Source: Gluconobacter frateurii
GTDB lineage: Bacteria > Pseudomonadota > Alphaproteobacteria > Acetobacterales > Acetobacteraceae
Length of the DNA stretch: 64,000 nt
NCBI RefSeq assembly: GCF_002723955.1
Contig: NZ_BEWN01000003.1
Location: 1-64,000, forward strand
Direction: 5' to 3'
In this document: positions 39,032-52,098 of the stretch, one piece after another
Position numbering within the stretch: the stretch's first letter is position 1
Layout of the letters: the number at the start of each line of letters is the position of its first letter
Notes under the pieces: model-generated
Told to the model about the DNA's origin: nothing
Database searches by the model: none
Seen by the model: the letters and a program-made list of their open reading frames with translations, nothing else
Program-made: the position numbers and the translations under genes

Positions 39032-40965
39032 TGCGCTCCGTTAGCGGCCGCCGGGGATGTCGAGGCGACAACCTGATTGAACAGGTTCATGTTCATGTGT
39101 GAGACGGGAACGGTCTTTTCCAGCGCTGCGTCCAGAGCCATCGGAATGTCAGCCTGCAGGGACTGAACATACTGAGCGTCCAGATCGTGGCGCAGGGACT
39201 GACTATCCCCGGCATCGCCTAGCTTCTGCGCGGTTACGTTGACCAGCCAGAACGCATCCGGGCCTTCATACATGCCCGTGGTGCCGACCTTTAGGCCGAA
39301 GGCAGCCCGCAGGACGTTCTGTGGAAGGGACTGATCAGGATGAACACGGGAAACAGCAACGTCCTTGCGCAGGCTTGCTGCTTCCGGCTGGTTTTCCAGA
39401 GCCTTGGCCAGCGTGCCCATCTTGGCTTCAGTGAACAGGGCTGTGACGCGTGCATCAGCGGCATGACGCTGCTGGTCTGCGGTCCACGCCTGAACGACTT
39501 GATCGCGGACTTCCGTGAAAGGACGCAGCGTGCCAGGGTGAATTTCGTCAACGGCAACCGCAAAGGCAGAGCCGTCCGGACCGTTCACGACAACCGGTTG
39601 TGCATCCTTCTTATGGGAGAAGATGTGCTGGATGATGGACTGGCGCAGACCAGCATCGCCCGGGATCGGAGCCGGTGCGCCATCCTGAGTCAGGCCACGA
39701 GCATCAAGCGAGCCTGCGGCCGGTATAGCGCCGAGGTTGGACGGAATTTTCTCAAGCGTTGTTGAAGCTGCAATCGCGTCCTGAAACTGCGTGAGTCGAG
39801 CCTGCAGGGCCTGCGGGGCTTCCTGCTTCTGGACCTGATCGCGCAGATCGTTCTTGGCCTGCTCGAAGCTTGTCTGATGCGGTGCGACAACGGCCGTGAC
39901 GTTGAACACTACCCAGCCTGCTGACGTTTTCGTCGGGCCGCTAATCTGGTTGGCTGGGGCGGCAAATGCCAGCTTAGCGAGTTCCGGGTTCGGGATGTCG
40001 CTCTGACGCACATGGGGAAGAGCGACGGCTGCGGCGTCCGGGTAGGCCTTCTGGATGGCATCCCACGCATTCGTGTTGCGCCATGCTGTCGCAGCCGCGT
40101 TGGCTTTTGCCTCGTCCTGGAAAGTCAGAACCTGAAGTGTCCGTGTTTCAGGAACGTTGTAGGTACGGGCCTGGAAATCATACAGCTTGTGCAGGACGTC
40201 ATCCGGAACTTCGATCGTCTTGGCGACGCTGTCTGCCGTCATGACGACCATCTTGGCATGACGGTATTCCGTGGTGCGGAAATCCTGCGGATGGTTGTCA
40301 TAATAGCGGTGAAGCTGCTCGTCTGTCGGTGCGGCAGGAACCGTACCCGCCGTGAACGGCACGCGTAGAACATCCAGAACACGCTGGTCTGCATCAAATG
40401 CAAACAGACGATCCATCAGGGACGTCGGTGCCTGTACCGATGCGCCCATGCCCTGAAGCAATCCACGGGAAATGATGTCCTCGCGAATCATCTGGATCAG
40501 ACGCTTTTCAGTAATGCCGATGCGCGTCAGGCGGTCATTAAGCATCGCGCGATCGAACTGGCCAGCAGCATTGTGAAAGGCCGGGATCGCAAAAATTTCT
40601 TTCCGGATCAGGTCATCAGGTACGTTCATCCCTGCCCGCTCACCTGCAAGCTGGACTTCGTTTTGAATCACAAGATTGTGAAGAACCTGCCGGGCGATCT
40701 GCTGTTTGGTTCCATCCGGAAGGTGGGACGCATCTGCCAGACCCATCTGCTGCGCTGCGGCTGGAAGCTGGGTGGAGAGCGCCCGTGCCAGATCATCGGG
40801 TGTGATGCTGCGGCTTCCGACCTGCACGATCGTATTGGAGCTGCTGGTCCCCATATTGGAGTAAACATCCCCTACGCCCCACCCGATAAAGGCCAGGAAG
40901 ATCAGGATTGCGGCGGCGCGGCCGGCCCAGGAGTCAACGAGGAGATGGCGTAGGGTGGTAATCAT
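39028..40965 (-). CDS. Membrane-anchored peptidyl-prolyl isomerase, PpiD/SurA type
   Basis: Periplasmic folding factor of 645 residues. One N-terminal membrane anchor (AAAILIFLAFIGWGVGDVYS, about residues 16-35) is followed by a SurA-N-like chaperone region (from GSRSITPDDLARAL) and a parvulin (PpiC) domain near residues 250-370 (YRHAKMVVMTADS to AGWVVFNVTAVV), then a long helical tail. It overlaps trpE by 4 bases and leads this minus-strand unit. The pairing with trp genes is common in Alphaproteobacteria and need not mean a shared function. Confidence 0.9.
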   Translation of the reverse strand: MITTLRHLLVDSWAGRAAAILIFLAFIGWGVGDVYSNMGTSSSNTIVQVGSRSITPDDLARALSTQLPAAAQQMGLADASHLPDGTKQQIARQVLHNLVIQNEVQLAGERAGMNVPDDLIRKEIFAIPAFHNAAGQFDRAMLNDRLTRIGITEKRLIQMIREDIISRGLLQGMGASVQAPTSLMDRLFAFDADQRVLDVLRVPFTAGTVPAAPTDEQLHRYYDNHPQDFRTTEYRHAKMVVMTADSVAKTIEVPDDVLHKLYDFQARTYNVPETRTLQVLTFQDEAKANAAATAWRNTNAWDAIQKAYPDAAAVALPHVRQSDIPNPELAKLAFAAPANQISGPTKTSAGWVVFNVTAVVAPHQTSFEQAKNDLRDQVQKQEAPQALQARLTQFQDAIAASTTLEKIPSNLGAIPAAGSLDARGLTQDGAPAPIPGDAGLRQSIIQHIFSHKKDAQPVVVNGPDGSAFAVAVDEIHPGTLRPFTEVRDQVVQAWTADQQRHAADARVTALFTEAKMGTLAKALENQPEAASLRKDVAVSRVHPDQSLPQNVLRAAFGLKVGTTGMYEGPDAFWLVNVTAQKLGDAGDSQSLRHDLDAQYVQSLQADIPMALDAALEKTVPVSHMNMNLFNQVVASTSPAAANGAQ

Positions 40966-41088
40966 AGGGTCAGGACGGATCCGGATGGCGGGATGGTGCA
41001 GGCGCGGAAGGCCCGCTAAACTTGCGGCACCATAATGTCGTGAGCCGCGCTTGACCAGTAAGCGGACGGCTCACCCTCAGGAGGACGC

Positions 41089-41889
41089 ATGGACGTATCG
41101 CCGAAACTCGTAATCGGTAACTGGAAGATGAATGGCTTGCGGGACCAGACCGTACAGCTTGCAACTGCCGTAGCCGAAGGCGCACGCTCCCTGCCTGACG
41201 ACGTCAAACTGGTCATCTGCCCGCCCTTCACCCAGCTTGAGCGGGTGTCTGATATTCTTGGCAAACTCGGCCCTGATCCGAAGCTTCAGTTAGGCGCGCA
41301 GGATTGCCACACCGCGTCATCCGGTGCGCATACGGGTGAAATTTCAGCGGATATGCTGGCGGATGTCGGTGTTAAGTACGTTTTGCTGGGGCATTCCGAG
41401 CGGCGCCAGAACTTCGGTGAAACAGACGCTCTCATTCGTTGCAAGGTGCAGGCGGCTGAAGCGGCCGGGCTGGTGCCGGTTGTCTGTATTGGCGAAACCA
41501 TGGCCGAGCGTCAGGATGGGCGCGCGGCGACTGTTCTGGCCAGTCAGATCGATGGATCTCTGACCGATAACTTCAACGGCGTTCTGGCTTACGAGCCCGT
41601 CTGGGCCATCGGGAGTGGCGTTACGCCGTCTCGCGATGAACTGGAGCGGACGCTGTTTCTTCTGCGTGGATTGTTGCAGTCCCGCCTCAAGATGGATGAC
41701 ATTCGCGTGCCAATCCTGTATGGCGGCTCCGTAACACCGGCCCAGGCGCCGACCATTCTTTCCATCGGGGTGCTGGGCGGAGTGCTGGTTGGCAGTGCGA
41801 GCCTGGAAGCAAAAAGCTTCCTGCGCATTGCTGAAGCCGCATCGCTCCGCCTGTCCTCCCAACCATTGTCCGGACCCTATCGTTCATGA
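41089..41889 (+). CDS. tpiA: Triose-phosphate isomerase
   Basis: Interconverts dihydroxyacetone phosphate and glyceraldehyde 3-phosphate. The 266-residue barrel has K13 in GNWKMNG, H102 in LLGHSERR and catalytic E169 in AYEPVWAIGSG, followed by LYGGSV. An AGGAGG site lies just before the ATG. It is divergent from ppiD (123 bases) and overlaps secG by 4 bases (ATGA). Confidence 0.98.
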   Translation: MDVSPKLVIGNWKMNGLRDQTVQLATAVAEGARSLPDDVKLVICPPFTQLERVSDILGKLGPDPKLQLGAQDCHTASSGAHTGEISADMLADVGVKYVLLGHSERRQNFGETDALIRCKVQAAEAAGLVPVVCIGETMAERQDGRAATVLASQIDGSLTDNFNGVLAYEPVWAIGSGVTPSRDELERTLFLLRGLLQSRLKMDDIRVPILYGGSVTPAQAPTILSIGVLGGVLVGSASLEAKSFLRIAEAASLRLSSQPLSGPYRS

Positions 41890-42236
41890 CCACTTTCCTG
41901 CTTGTCATCAATCTGCTGGTCACCCTGGCCCTGATCGGTACGATCCTGATCCAGCGCAGCGAAGGCGGCGGCCTTGGAATCGGCAGTAGCCAGGGCATGG
42001 GCTCTTTCATGACCGGCCGCGGAACGGCAACGCTTCTGACGCGTGCCACCTCCGTCCTTGCTGGCGTTTTCATGCTGCTCTGCCTGGTACTGGCGCTTCT
42101 GAACCGTGGTGCGTCTTCGGGGGTTGGCGGTCATGATATTCTTGCTGATCCGCCGGCTCCGGCCGCTGCAACAACAGCTCCTGCTGCGCCTGCAACCCCT
42201 GCCGCTCCGGCTCCTGCCGAGACGCCTGCTCACTAA
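41886..42236 (+). CDS. secG: Protein-export membrane protein SecG
   Basis: Small SecYEG translocon subunit, 116 residues. Two membrane helices (TTFLLVINLLVTLALIGTILI and TRATSVLAGVFMLLCLVLALL) flank the family loop QRSEGGGLGIGSSQGMGSF. The C-terminal 35 residues are Ala/Pro-rich, an extension common in this group. The start overlaps the tpiA stop. A 7-base hairpin (42244-42265) lies between it and pyrG but lacks a T-run, so read-through to pyrG is expected. Confidence 0.94.
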   Translation: MTTFLLVINLLVTLALIGTILIQRSEGGGLGIGSSQGMGSFMTGRGTATLLTRATSVLAGVFMLLCLVLALLNRGASSGVGGHDILADPPAPAAATTAPAAPATPAAPAPAETPAH

Positions 42237-42289
42237 GTGAATTGGGAAGCATCTCGACGCTTCCCCTCGCCCCCACCTTCGGTGTATGA

Positions 42290-44738
<2,449 letters not shown>

Positions 44739-44751
<13 letters not shown>

Positions 44752-45224
44752 TTTTGCAACGGTGCGAGGGCTGCCATAAGGAGACTTATGACAGCCCCCA
44801 CTGTCAGAACGGCCCGCAAGGGCATGTAACCGGGTGGGAGAGCGCCATGCTTCCAGGCTACCCGTTCCACAGCAAATGTGGAAATGAAGCCGATGACTTC
44901 CAGTAGGTATCCGGCACGCAGACCTCCCAATAGCCCGACGCATAGTGAAAGCCATGCCCAGAGCGCAGGGCAGACTCCCAGGAGGAGTCTCTGACGATCA
45001 CGGTCTGTCGTTCCCTGAACTGTGATGATGTCGGGCCGTTCCATGGCCAGCCCCCAATGAACCGCCCCCAGAAAAGACAGGATGCAGGCGCCATATGCCA
45101 GAAGAATGATGGTCAGGTGCGGCAGTGGAGAAAAGAGCCCGGCCAGAAAAATCCAGCCTCCCAGTGCCATGAACGGGATGAGTCCCGCGAGGCCAAGGAT
45201 CAGGGCGAAGAAAGGAAGACGCAT
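44739..45224 (-). CDS. DUF3429 membrane protein
   Basis: A 161-residue protein of four to five membrane helices. The stretch LAYGACILSFLGAVHWGLAMERP near the middle is the conserved core of the DUF3429 family, whose function is unknown. I start at ATG 45224 (MRLPFFALILGLAG), because the longer frame to 45326 runs through the divergent eno promoter. Convergent overlap with kdsA is 13 bases. Confidence 0.8.
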
Positions 45225-45268
45225 GTCGTCGATTGACCTTATGTTCTGATTTTGAGACGAAACGGTGA

Positions 45269-46606
<1,338 letters not shown>

Positions 46607-46613
46607 TTAGGCA

Positions 46614-46642
46614 GCCGGCCCTTCTTGGGCCGGCTTTTTTTT
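46614..46642 (+). terminator. Intrinsic terminator of eno
   Basis: GCCGGCCC (46614-46621) pairs with GGGCCGGC (46627-46634), loop TTCTT, followed by T8. Confidence 0.95.
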
Positions 46643-46744
46643 GCCAAAATAATCTGGTGTCTTTTGACATGAATGATTGTTTCGCTCTGTCTCTCTGAGG
46701 TAGGCTGCCAATACGTTTGAAAGCCAAGGGAGACTGTACACCGC

Positions 46745-47074
46745 GTGAGACCTCTTCGACTCATCAAGCGCGCTATCCGTACGGTTGCGCCCCCTGTCCT
46801 GTTCCTCTCGCTGACGGGTTATTTCGGCTGGAACGCTCTGCATGGGGCGCATGGTATCCGTGCTTATCAGGATCAACTGGTTCTTCAGCAGCAGGCGATT
46901 CAGTCGCAGCAGGATGCCAAGGATGAGCAGGCCGTCTGGCACCGACGCGTGCTGGCTCTCAAGGAAAAGGCGTTAGATGCTGATATTCTCGACGAGCGGT
47001 CACGTGCCATGCTGAACCTGACCCGGAATGGGGATATCGTTGTGCCTTATGGTCCGCACGACAAGCTTTTCTGA
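46745..47074 (+). CDS. ftsB: Septum formation initiator, FtsB/DivIC-like
   Basis: Small bitopic division protein of 109 residues: one membrane helix (VAPPVLFLSLTGYFGWNAL, about 14-32) followed by a coiled coil (QDQLVLQQQAIQSQQDAKDEQAVW region) and the family's C-terminal RAMLNLTRNGDIVV segment. FtsB-type proteins link FtsL to the septal peptidoglycan machinery. The start GTG 46745 is set by the reading frame, with GGGAG 13 bases upstream. Location after eno is the usual one in proteobacteria; here each gene has its own terminator. Confidence 0.9.
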   Translation: MRPLRLIKRAIRTVAPPVLFLSLTGYFGWNALHGAHGIRAYQDQLVLQQQAIQSQQDAKDEQAVWHRRVLALKEKALDADILDERSRAMLNLTRNGDIVVPYGPHDKLF

Positions 47075-47086
47075 GGTCAGTTTTTG

Positions 47087-47114
47087 AAAGAGCCGTTTAG
47101 TCGGCTCTTTTTTT
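47087..47114 (+). terminator. Intrinsic terminator of ftsB
   Basis: AAAGAGCCG (47087-47095) pairs with CGGCTCTTT (47102-47110) around a 6-base loop, and the T-run continues to 47114. Confidence 0.92.
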
Positions 47115-47137
47115 GTGCCGATTTGGGGCTGGAGCAA

Positions 47138-47167
47138 CAAAAAAGGCGACCCGAAGGTCGCCTTTTT
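47138..47167. terminator. Terminator of rpmG (bidirectional)
   Basis: GGCGACC (47145-47151) and GGTCGCC (47156-47162) enclose a stable CGAA tetraloop and are flanked by A7 and T5, so it works on both strands. It is 25 bases from the rpmG stop. Confidence 0.92.
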
Positions 47168-47191
47168 CAAACTCGTATGATCCGCGAGATC

Positions 47192-47359
47192 TTACTTGAT
47201 CTTGGCTTCGCGGAAGGTCACGTGCTTGCGAGCGACCGGGTCATACTTGCGGACTTCCATCTTGCCCGTAGCAGAACGTGCGTTCTTCTTCGTAACATAG
47301 AAGTAGCCGGTGTCAGCCGACGAGACGAGACGGATCTGAATAACGTTGGTTTTTGCCAT
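47192..47359 (-). CDS. rpmG: 50S ribosomal protein L33
   Basis: Ribosomal protein of 55 residues, starting [21 protein letters not shown] and ending [17 protein letters not shown]. It lacks the CxxC zinc pairs of the C+ form, so it is the zinc-free L33. The frame extends to 47398, but the standard N-terminus fixes the start at 47359. Confidence 0.97.
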   Translation of the reverse strand: MAKTNVIQIRLVSSADTGYFYVTKKNARSATGKMEVRKYDPVARKHVTFREAKIK

Positions 47360-47555
47360 GATACCCTCGGGCTTGCGCCGTCCTGATGCCGCTCGCAAGT
47401 GCCAAAGCAGCAGGTTGATCTAGTTCGGCGCACCATGCTGATTTGTCTGTCTCAGGTCAAGGCTTTCTCGTGAAAATCCGCTGATAACGTGTCTTTTTCC
47501 GAAAAAATCATTGTTTTGGCTTGGTAAAAGCTTCGTTTTCAGGGTGTTGATCTCC

Positions 47556-47584
47556 TTGTGGTCCGGTAAAGGGGAACCTATAAG
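47556..47584 (+). promoter_or_regulatory. Probable lexA promoter
   Basis: TTGTGG (47556-47561) and TATAAG (47579-47584) are exactly 17 bases apart. The LexA operator covers the -10 box, as expected for a self-repressed gene, and leaves about 80 bases to the start codon. Confidence 0.6.
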
Positions 47585-47588
47585 GAAC
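47574..47588 (+). promoter_or_regulatory. LexA operator (SOS box)
   Basis: GAAC (47574-47577), seven bases, GAAC (47585-47588): an exact match to the alphaproteobacterial LexA box GTTC-N7-GTTC read on the other strand. It overlaps the predicted -10 box of lexA and implies autoregulation. Confidence 0.85.
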
Positions 47589-47666
47589 AAAAGGGAGATA
47601 CATGCTGGTCATGTGTCTTCCGGTTTTCAGGATCATGCCTCCACCGAGGCGCATGGGAGCGCCTGT

Positions 47667-48392
47667 ATGCTGACGCGCAAGCAGCACCAGCTTTTGCTAT
47701 ATATTGACGAGCACCTCCGCCGGACGGGGTATTCCCCATCTTTCGACGAAATGAAGGATGCGCTCGAACTTCGCTCCAAATCCGGTATTCACCGTCTGAT
47801 TTCCGCTCTTGAGGAACGGGGCTTTTTGCGTCGGCATCACCATCGTGCAAGAGCGCTCGAAGTCCTGCGTTTGCCTCACATGGGCACCGATGCGCCTCAT
47901 GCTGACGGAGCCGTTCCGCAGGCGCCGTTTGTTCCGACTGTCGTTGAGGGTGGGCGGCAGTCGATGGAGGGCACTTTTTCCGAGGCCCCCCGGTCGCCTG
48001 TAGAGGATATGAGCGTCCAGATCCCTTTATACGGACGGATCGCAGCCGGTCTTCCGATCGAGGCCCTCCAGGATGAGAGTGCTCACATTCAGGTACCATC
48101 TTCCCTTTTAGGAACAGGCGAGCATTACGCCCTGACTGTTGCTGGTGACTCGATGATCGAAGCGGGAATTCTGGATGGTGATGTTGCTATCATTCGTCGG
48201 GGAGAACTGGCGGATAATGGTCAGATCGTTGTGGCACTGATTGATGATCAGGAAGTGACGCTCAAGAAACTGCGTCGGCGCGGCTCCACTATTGCTCTTG
48301 AGGCTGCTAACCGGGATTACGAAACCCGTATTCTGCCTGCCTCCCGTGTTCGTATACAGGGGCGCCTGGTGGCGCTCTTTCGGCAGTATTGA
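47667..48392 (+). CDS. lexA: LexA repressor
   Basis: Repressor of the SOS DNA-damage regulon; RecA filaments trigger its self-cleavage. The 241 residues hold a winged-helix domain ([20 protein letters not shown], with [20 protein letters not shown] as recognition region), a linker, and the peptidase domain: cleavage site A127-G128 in GRIAAGLP, Ser162 in GDSMIEAG and Lys200 in EVTLKKL. The start at 47667 has GGGAG seven bases upstream; the frame runs open to 47511 but lacks a site. The gene stands alone with its own operator. Confidence 0.97.
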   Translation: MLTRKQHQLLLYIDEHLRRTGYSPSFDEMKDALELRSKSGIHRLISALEERGFLRRHHHRARALEVLRLPHMGTDAPHADGAVPQAPFVPTVVEGGRQSMEGTFSEAPRSPVEDMSVQIPLYGRIAAGLPIEALQDESAHIQVPSSLLGTGEHYALTVAGDSMIEAGILDGDVAIIRRGELADNGQIVVALIDDQEVTLKKLRRRGSTIALEAANRDYETRILPASRVRIQGRLVALFRQY

Positions 48393-48400
48393 TTTATCCC

Positions 48401-48434
48401 GTCCCTGCAAGCCTGTGAGGTTACTTGCAGGGAC
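48401..48434. terminator. Perfect hairpin between lexA and the convergent lipoprotein gene
   Basis: GTCCCTGCAAG (48401-48411) and CTTGCAGGGAC (48424-48434) are exact inverse copies around 12 bases, in the 53-base gap between two convergent stops. Position suggests a shared terminator, although no T-run follows on either strand. Confidence 0.55.
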
Positions 48435-48445
48435 GAGAACACCGA

Positions 48446-49051
48446 CTATTTTTTCGGCGCGGACGGGACGCCGCGTACAACGCGCACCGTTCCGTCCGGT
48501 GCTATCAGCGTGCTCGTTCCGTCACCGTTTGGAATAGTGATCGTCTTATCGGGATTTTTCGACAGGAAGCGCGATGCATTGTCCGGAACACTTGTCGGGA
48601 GTGCTGGGATCAGATTGCTGCGATCCTGAGAAACGCCGAAATGTGTATCGGAACTTTCACCGGCTGAGATGCTCTCGCCCGGTTTCATTTGATGGCCCAT
48701 CGCCCCCAGCGCGCCGGTACCAGCAATTCCACCCATGAATGTCTTGTCGATTGCTGCGCCCCCAAAGTAGGTCGCAGGATCGCCCAGAGCGCGGTTAAAG
48801 ACGCTATCAGGATTTTCAACGTCTTTCAGCGTTGGTAGCGGCTGTGGTGAACCTGGCCACATGTTGCCGCCTTCTGGAAGAATTGGCGTTGAGGCTACAG
48901 TTTCACCGCGTGCACGGCGCAGGTTCTCGCTATCCCCACGTGGTGCATTAGGATTACTCCCTGACCACAGAGACGTGTCGTTAATGAACTTGCCCATGCC
49001 CGAACAGCCACTCAGGGCGAGAGGTAATGCCAATAGAGCGGCCTTACGCAT
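48446..49051 (-). CDS. Predicted lipoprotein, unknown function
   Basis: A 201-residue protein with a lipoprotein signal peptide: MRKAALLALPLALSGC, lipobox LSGC, mature from Cys 16. The start at 49051 has GGGAG six bases upstream; the longer frame to 49144 has no site. The mature part is Gly/Pro/Asn-rich, with a short Gly/Ala patch (FMGGIAGTGALGAMG) and a C-terminal beta-like segment (KTITIPNGDGTSTLIAPDG). No domain is recognised. Predicted anchored in the outer or inner membrane. Confidence 0.72.
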   Translation of the reverse strand: MRKAALLALPLALSGCSGMGKFINDTSLWSGSNPNAPRGDSENLRRARGETVASTPILPEGGNMWPGSPQPLPTLKDVENPDSVFNRALGDPATYFGGAAIDKTFMGGIAGTGALGAMGHQMKPGESISAGESSDTHFGVSQDRSNLIPALPTSVPDNASRFLSKNPDKTITIPNGDGTSTLIAPDGTVRVVRGVPSAPKK

Positions 49052-49152
49052 TGCGTACTCCCATAAGGTCGATCCTTGACCTTTAGCGGTCATTGCATGA
49101 AAGCGCCAGATGATGGGCTGATAACTGCAATAATAATCACGCACAGTCCAGA

Positions 49153-49755
49153 TCAGGAGACGATCTTCGAGGACTTGCGTGGATCAGATGCCATCATTCT
49201 GGAAAAGCCGGCTGTAAGGTAACCCCACCCGCTAAGAACTGTCGGAATAACTGAGATCCAGAGCAGAATACCACCAATGAGCGTAGCGGGCAGGAAGGAA
49301 AGATGGAGTGCGACAGCGGCCTTGTCGCCACCAATCAGGAAACCGATGGCGACCATTTGGATGCCGGTTTTCCATTTTGCCAGACGGGTGGACGGCAGTG
49401 TTTCCCGCTGGGAGGCCATATATTCACGCAAGCCACTGACGAGAATCTCGCGCAGCATGATGATGATTGCGGCGTACAGCGAAAAGACAGGAAGAACTGT
49501 CAGGCCAGCCAGAGCCAGGAGGAGTGCTCCCACCAGAAGCTTGTCTGCGATGGGATCCATCATCCGCCCTAGCTCGGACAGCATCTGCCACCGACGGGCC
49601 AGAGCGCCATCCAGATAGTCCGTGATGCAGGCTGCCGTATACACAACACATGCAGCTACATTCCCGAGTGCGGAATGCAGTGCCAGCAGAGCAACCAGAA
49701 CTGGGATGGCCGCTATGCGAAGCAGGGTCAGGACATTTGGCAGATCAGTAAGCAT
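49153..49755 (-). CDS. pgsA: CDP-diacylglycerol-glycerol-3-phosphate 3-phosphatidyltransferase
   Basis: Inner-membrane enzyme making phosphatidylglycerol phosphate, precursor of phosphatidylglycerol and cardiolipin. The CDP-alcohol phosphotransferase signature is complete: D-YLDG-ALARR followed by ELGRMMDPIADK, fitting DxxDGxxAR(x8)GxxxDxxxD. Length 200 residues with about five helices; it starts MLTDLPNVLTLLRIAAIPV, the usual PgsA N-terminus. Next to uvrC, 108 bases downstream of it, as in many proteobacteria. Confidence 0.95.
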   Translation of the reverse strand: MLTDLPNVLTLLRIAAIPVLVALLALHSALGNVAACVVYTAACITDYLDGALARRWQMLSELGRMMDPIADKLLVGALLLALAGLTVLPVFSLYAAIIIMLREILVSGLREYMASQRETLPSTRLAKWKTGIQMVAIGFLIGGDKAAVALHLSFLPATLIGGILLWISVIPTVLSGWGYLTAGFSRMMASDPRKSSKIVS

Positions 49756-49863
49756 CGAGGACAGTCTAGAACAGTTTAGCTGGTACCGGTATGCGCCAAT
49801 CTGCTCAGAATGTGTGTATTTTTTGTGCCCAAGGAGACTTGGGCCGCCGTCCTCACGGAATTG

Positions 49864-51783
49864 TCAGCTTTGGGTCCTGAGCCATTCGGGATGAAAATGC
49901 CCGTAGATCGCCCGAGCGATGCCCGAGCTGATTCCGGGGGCAGTTTCAAGCTCTTCGAGACTGGCTTGTTTCACACTTTTCGCTGAGCCAAAGTGATTGA
50001 GGAGAGCTTTTTTGCGTGCTCCCCCGATTCCAGCGACATCATCCAGTTCAGATTTCCGCAGTCCTTTGGACCGCCCTGCCCTATGCGTCGTGATGGCAAA
50101 GCGATGAGCCTCATCACGCAATCTCTGGAGGTAGTAGAGGACCGGATCTCGTGGCGGAAGCTGGAATGGTGCCTGCGTTTCTGTAAAGAACCACTCCCTG
50201 CCCGCATCCCGATCCGGACCTTTGGCGATGGCTACAATGGGAATATCTGTGACGCCCAGATCCGTCAGTACGGCACGAACCGCATTGAATTGACCCAGAC
50301 CGCCGTCAATGAGCAGAAGATCCGGCCAGTCTTCCGGCCTCTCGCCATCTTCACGGTTCTTGCCGAACCTGCGTTCCATGACTTCCCGCATCATGCCAAA
50401 GTCATCTCCTGGCGTAACCGGGCCTTTAATGGCGTATTTTCGGTAGGATTTTTTTTCAAATCCTTCCGGGCCGCCTACGACCATCACGCCATAGGGTGCC
50501 TGTCCCATGATGTGTGAGTTGTCATAGGTTTCGATGCGTTGAGGGGGCTCTGGCAGGTTGAAGACTTTCGCGACGCCTTCAAGCAGCTTTTTCTGACCGG
50601 TATTTTCGGCAAGTTTCCGTTCCAGCGCTTCTCGTGCGTTCAGGGCCGCGTGATCAACAACACTTTTCTTTTCGCCACGCTGCGGGAACAGAATCTCAAC
50701 TTTCTGTTCGCGGCGAATAGTCAACGCCTCTTCCACGAGTTTCTGCTCGGGCAACTCATGATTCACCAGAATGGACGGCGGCGGCGGTTTGTTATCGTAA
50801 AACTGGAGAAGGAATGCTGACAGCACATCCGCTGGCGCTTCTTCTTCGGCATGAACGGGATAAAAAGCCCGGTTTCCGTTGTTTCTGCTGCCACGGATGA
50901 AGAAGACCTGAATGCAGGTCTGGCCAGCATTCTGCCAGATTGCCACAATATCCGCGTCATTGATCGACGTCGGGTTGATGGTTCCCGAGTTCTGGATGCC
51001 TGCAAAACCGCGGATACGATCGCGGATAGCGGCTGCCTTCTCATACTCCATGGCTGCGGAAGCCCGCTCCATCTCAATGGCCAGTTCCTGTTGCAACTCG
51101 GTATTTTTGCCTGACAGGAACTGCTTCGCCTGCGTCACCAGTTCGGCGTAATCAGGCTTGGAGATACGGTCCACGCAAGGTGCAGAACAGCGCTTGATCT
51201 GAAACAGCAGGCACGGCCGCGTCCTGCTGTTCAGAACGGAATCTGAACATGACCGAAGAAGAAAGGTCTTCTGCACTAGGTTGAGCGTCTGATTGACCGC
51301 CCAGGCTGATGCAAACGGTCCCCAGTAAGTCGCACCCTTGACCGGCTTGCCGCGCTGCTTGGTAAGCTGTGGAAATTCATGATTTTCCGTCAGCATCAGC
51401 CAAGGATAGCTTTTGTCATCCCGTAGCAGGATGTTGAAGCGTGGCTTCATACGCTTGATGTAGTTGGCTTCCAGCAGAAGTGCGTCTGCTTCCGTTCTGG
51501 TGATGACAATCTCCATGGAGACCGTCATAGACACCATCCGGCGCAGACGTTCAGGAAGCTGGTTGATCCGCGTATAGGACGACACACGTTTCTTGAGGCT
51601 CAATGCCTTGCCGACATACAGGACCTCCCCCTTCTCTCCCAGCATGCGATACACGCCAGAGCTGTAGGGAATGGTCTTCAAGGCCTCACGGATTGCGTCC
51701 ACACCCTGTTTTTTAACAGTCGGAACAGGGACTTCCTCAGCCGTCATTCTTGTTTTCATCTCCTTGGGCGTGAGGTCATTCAT
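49864..51783 (-). CDS. uvrC: Excinuclease ABC subunit C
   Basis: Nuclease that cuts on both sides of DNA lesions in nucleotide excision repair. The 639 residues contain an N-terminal GIY-YIG domain ([19 protein letters not shown]), a UVR motif ([25 protein letters not shown] region), an RNase H-like nuclease ([24 protein letters not shown]) and two C-terminal helix-hairpin-helix motifs ([33 protein letters not shown]). No LexA box I can trust is seen upstream, but the leader is highly structured. Confidence 0.97.
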   Translation of the reverse strand: MNDLTPKEMKTRMTAEEVPVPTVKKQGVDAIREALKTIPYSSGVYRMLGEKGEVLYVGKALSLKKRVSSYTRINQLPERLRRMVSMTVSMEIVITRTEADALLLEANYIKRMKPRFNILLRDDKSYPWLMLTENHEFPQLTKQRGKPVKGATYWGPFASAWAVNQTLNLVQKTFLLRSCSDSVLNSRTRPCLLFQIKRCSAPCVDRISKPDYAELVTQAKQFLSGKNTELQQELAIEMERASAAMEYEKAAAIRDRIRGFAGIQNSGTINPTSINDADIVAIWQNAGQTCIQVFFIRGSRNNGNRAFYPVHAEEEAPADVLSAFLLQFYDNKPPPPSILVNHELPEQKLVEEALTIRREQKVEILFPQRGEKKSVVDHAALNAREALERKLAENTGQKKLLEGVAKVFNLPEPPQRIETYDNSHIMGQAPYGVMVVGGPEGFEKKSYRKYAIKGPVTPGDDFGMMREVMERRFGKNREDGERPEDWPDLLLIDGGLGQFNAVRAVLTDLGVTDIPIVAIAKGPDRDAGREWFFTETQAPFQLPPRDPVLYYLQRLRDEAHRFAITTHRAGRSKGLRKSELDDVAGIGGARKKALLNHFGSAKSVKQASLEELETAPGISSGIARAIYGHFHPEWLRTQS

Positions 51784-52098
51784 GCCGGTTCTTCAGTCAT
51801 CCACTGAACCTGTGGACAAGTCTGTGGGTTGCTCCATGACAGAATCATGAAGGCCAAGGTTTGCAAGCCCTGCCATCAGATTGCCTAATTTTTAATCAGT
51901 AAACGTAAATAATTGAAAAGACTTATAAATTCTTTCCGTTGCGTGGATGGGCAAGAAATTTTCCCCATCCTCGGCTTTAGTTGAACGGGACGTCTTGACT
52001 CTTAAAAGCATGGTGGACGAGTGCACTCCACTTTAAGTCTTCATGGTCCCGTTCTGTTCCCGTTTGAGAGAACTTTTTTGCTGAGCTGAAAGCGATTT
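51784..52098. other. Structured intergenic region upstream of uvrC, candidate RNA
   Basis: This 315-base gap has three inverted repeats in a row: a perfect 7-base stem (51945-51951 with 51964-51970); a long arm with perfect ends GAACGGGAC (51983-51991) and GTCCCGTTC (52046-52054), whose inner part pairs further, including GTGGA/TCCAC; and a short stem GTTCT/AGAAC (52051-52073) followed by T6 (52073-52078). On the plus strand the last two look like a structured RNA ending in a terminator, though no plus-strand gene precedes. AT-rich 51880-51930 could hold the uvrC promoter. The third stem shares bases with the second, so they may be alternative. Confidence 0.5.

Noticed and set aside
42244-42265. 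7-base hairpin between secG and pyrG as a terminator
   Set aside because: No T-run follows, and tpiA-secG-pyrG-kdsA otherwise look like one coupled unit.
47511-47666. Longer N-terminus for LexA
   Set aside because: It would place the promoter and operator inside the coding region; the family N-terminus starts at 47667.
52051-52065. GTTC-N7-GTTT as a LexA box for uvrC
   Set aside because: One base off the motif, more than 260 bases from the uvrC start, and inside overlapping hairpins that explain the repeat better.
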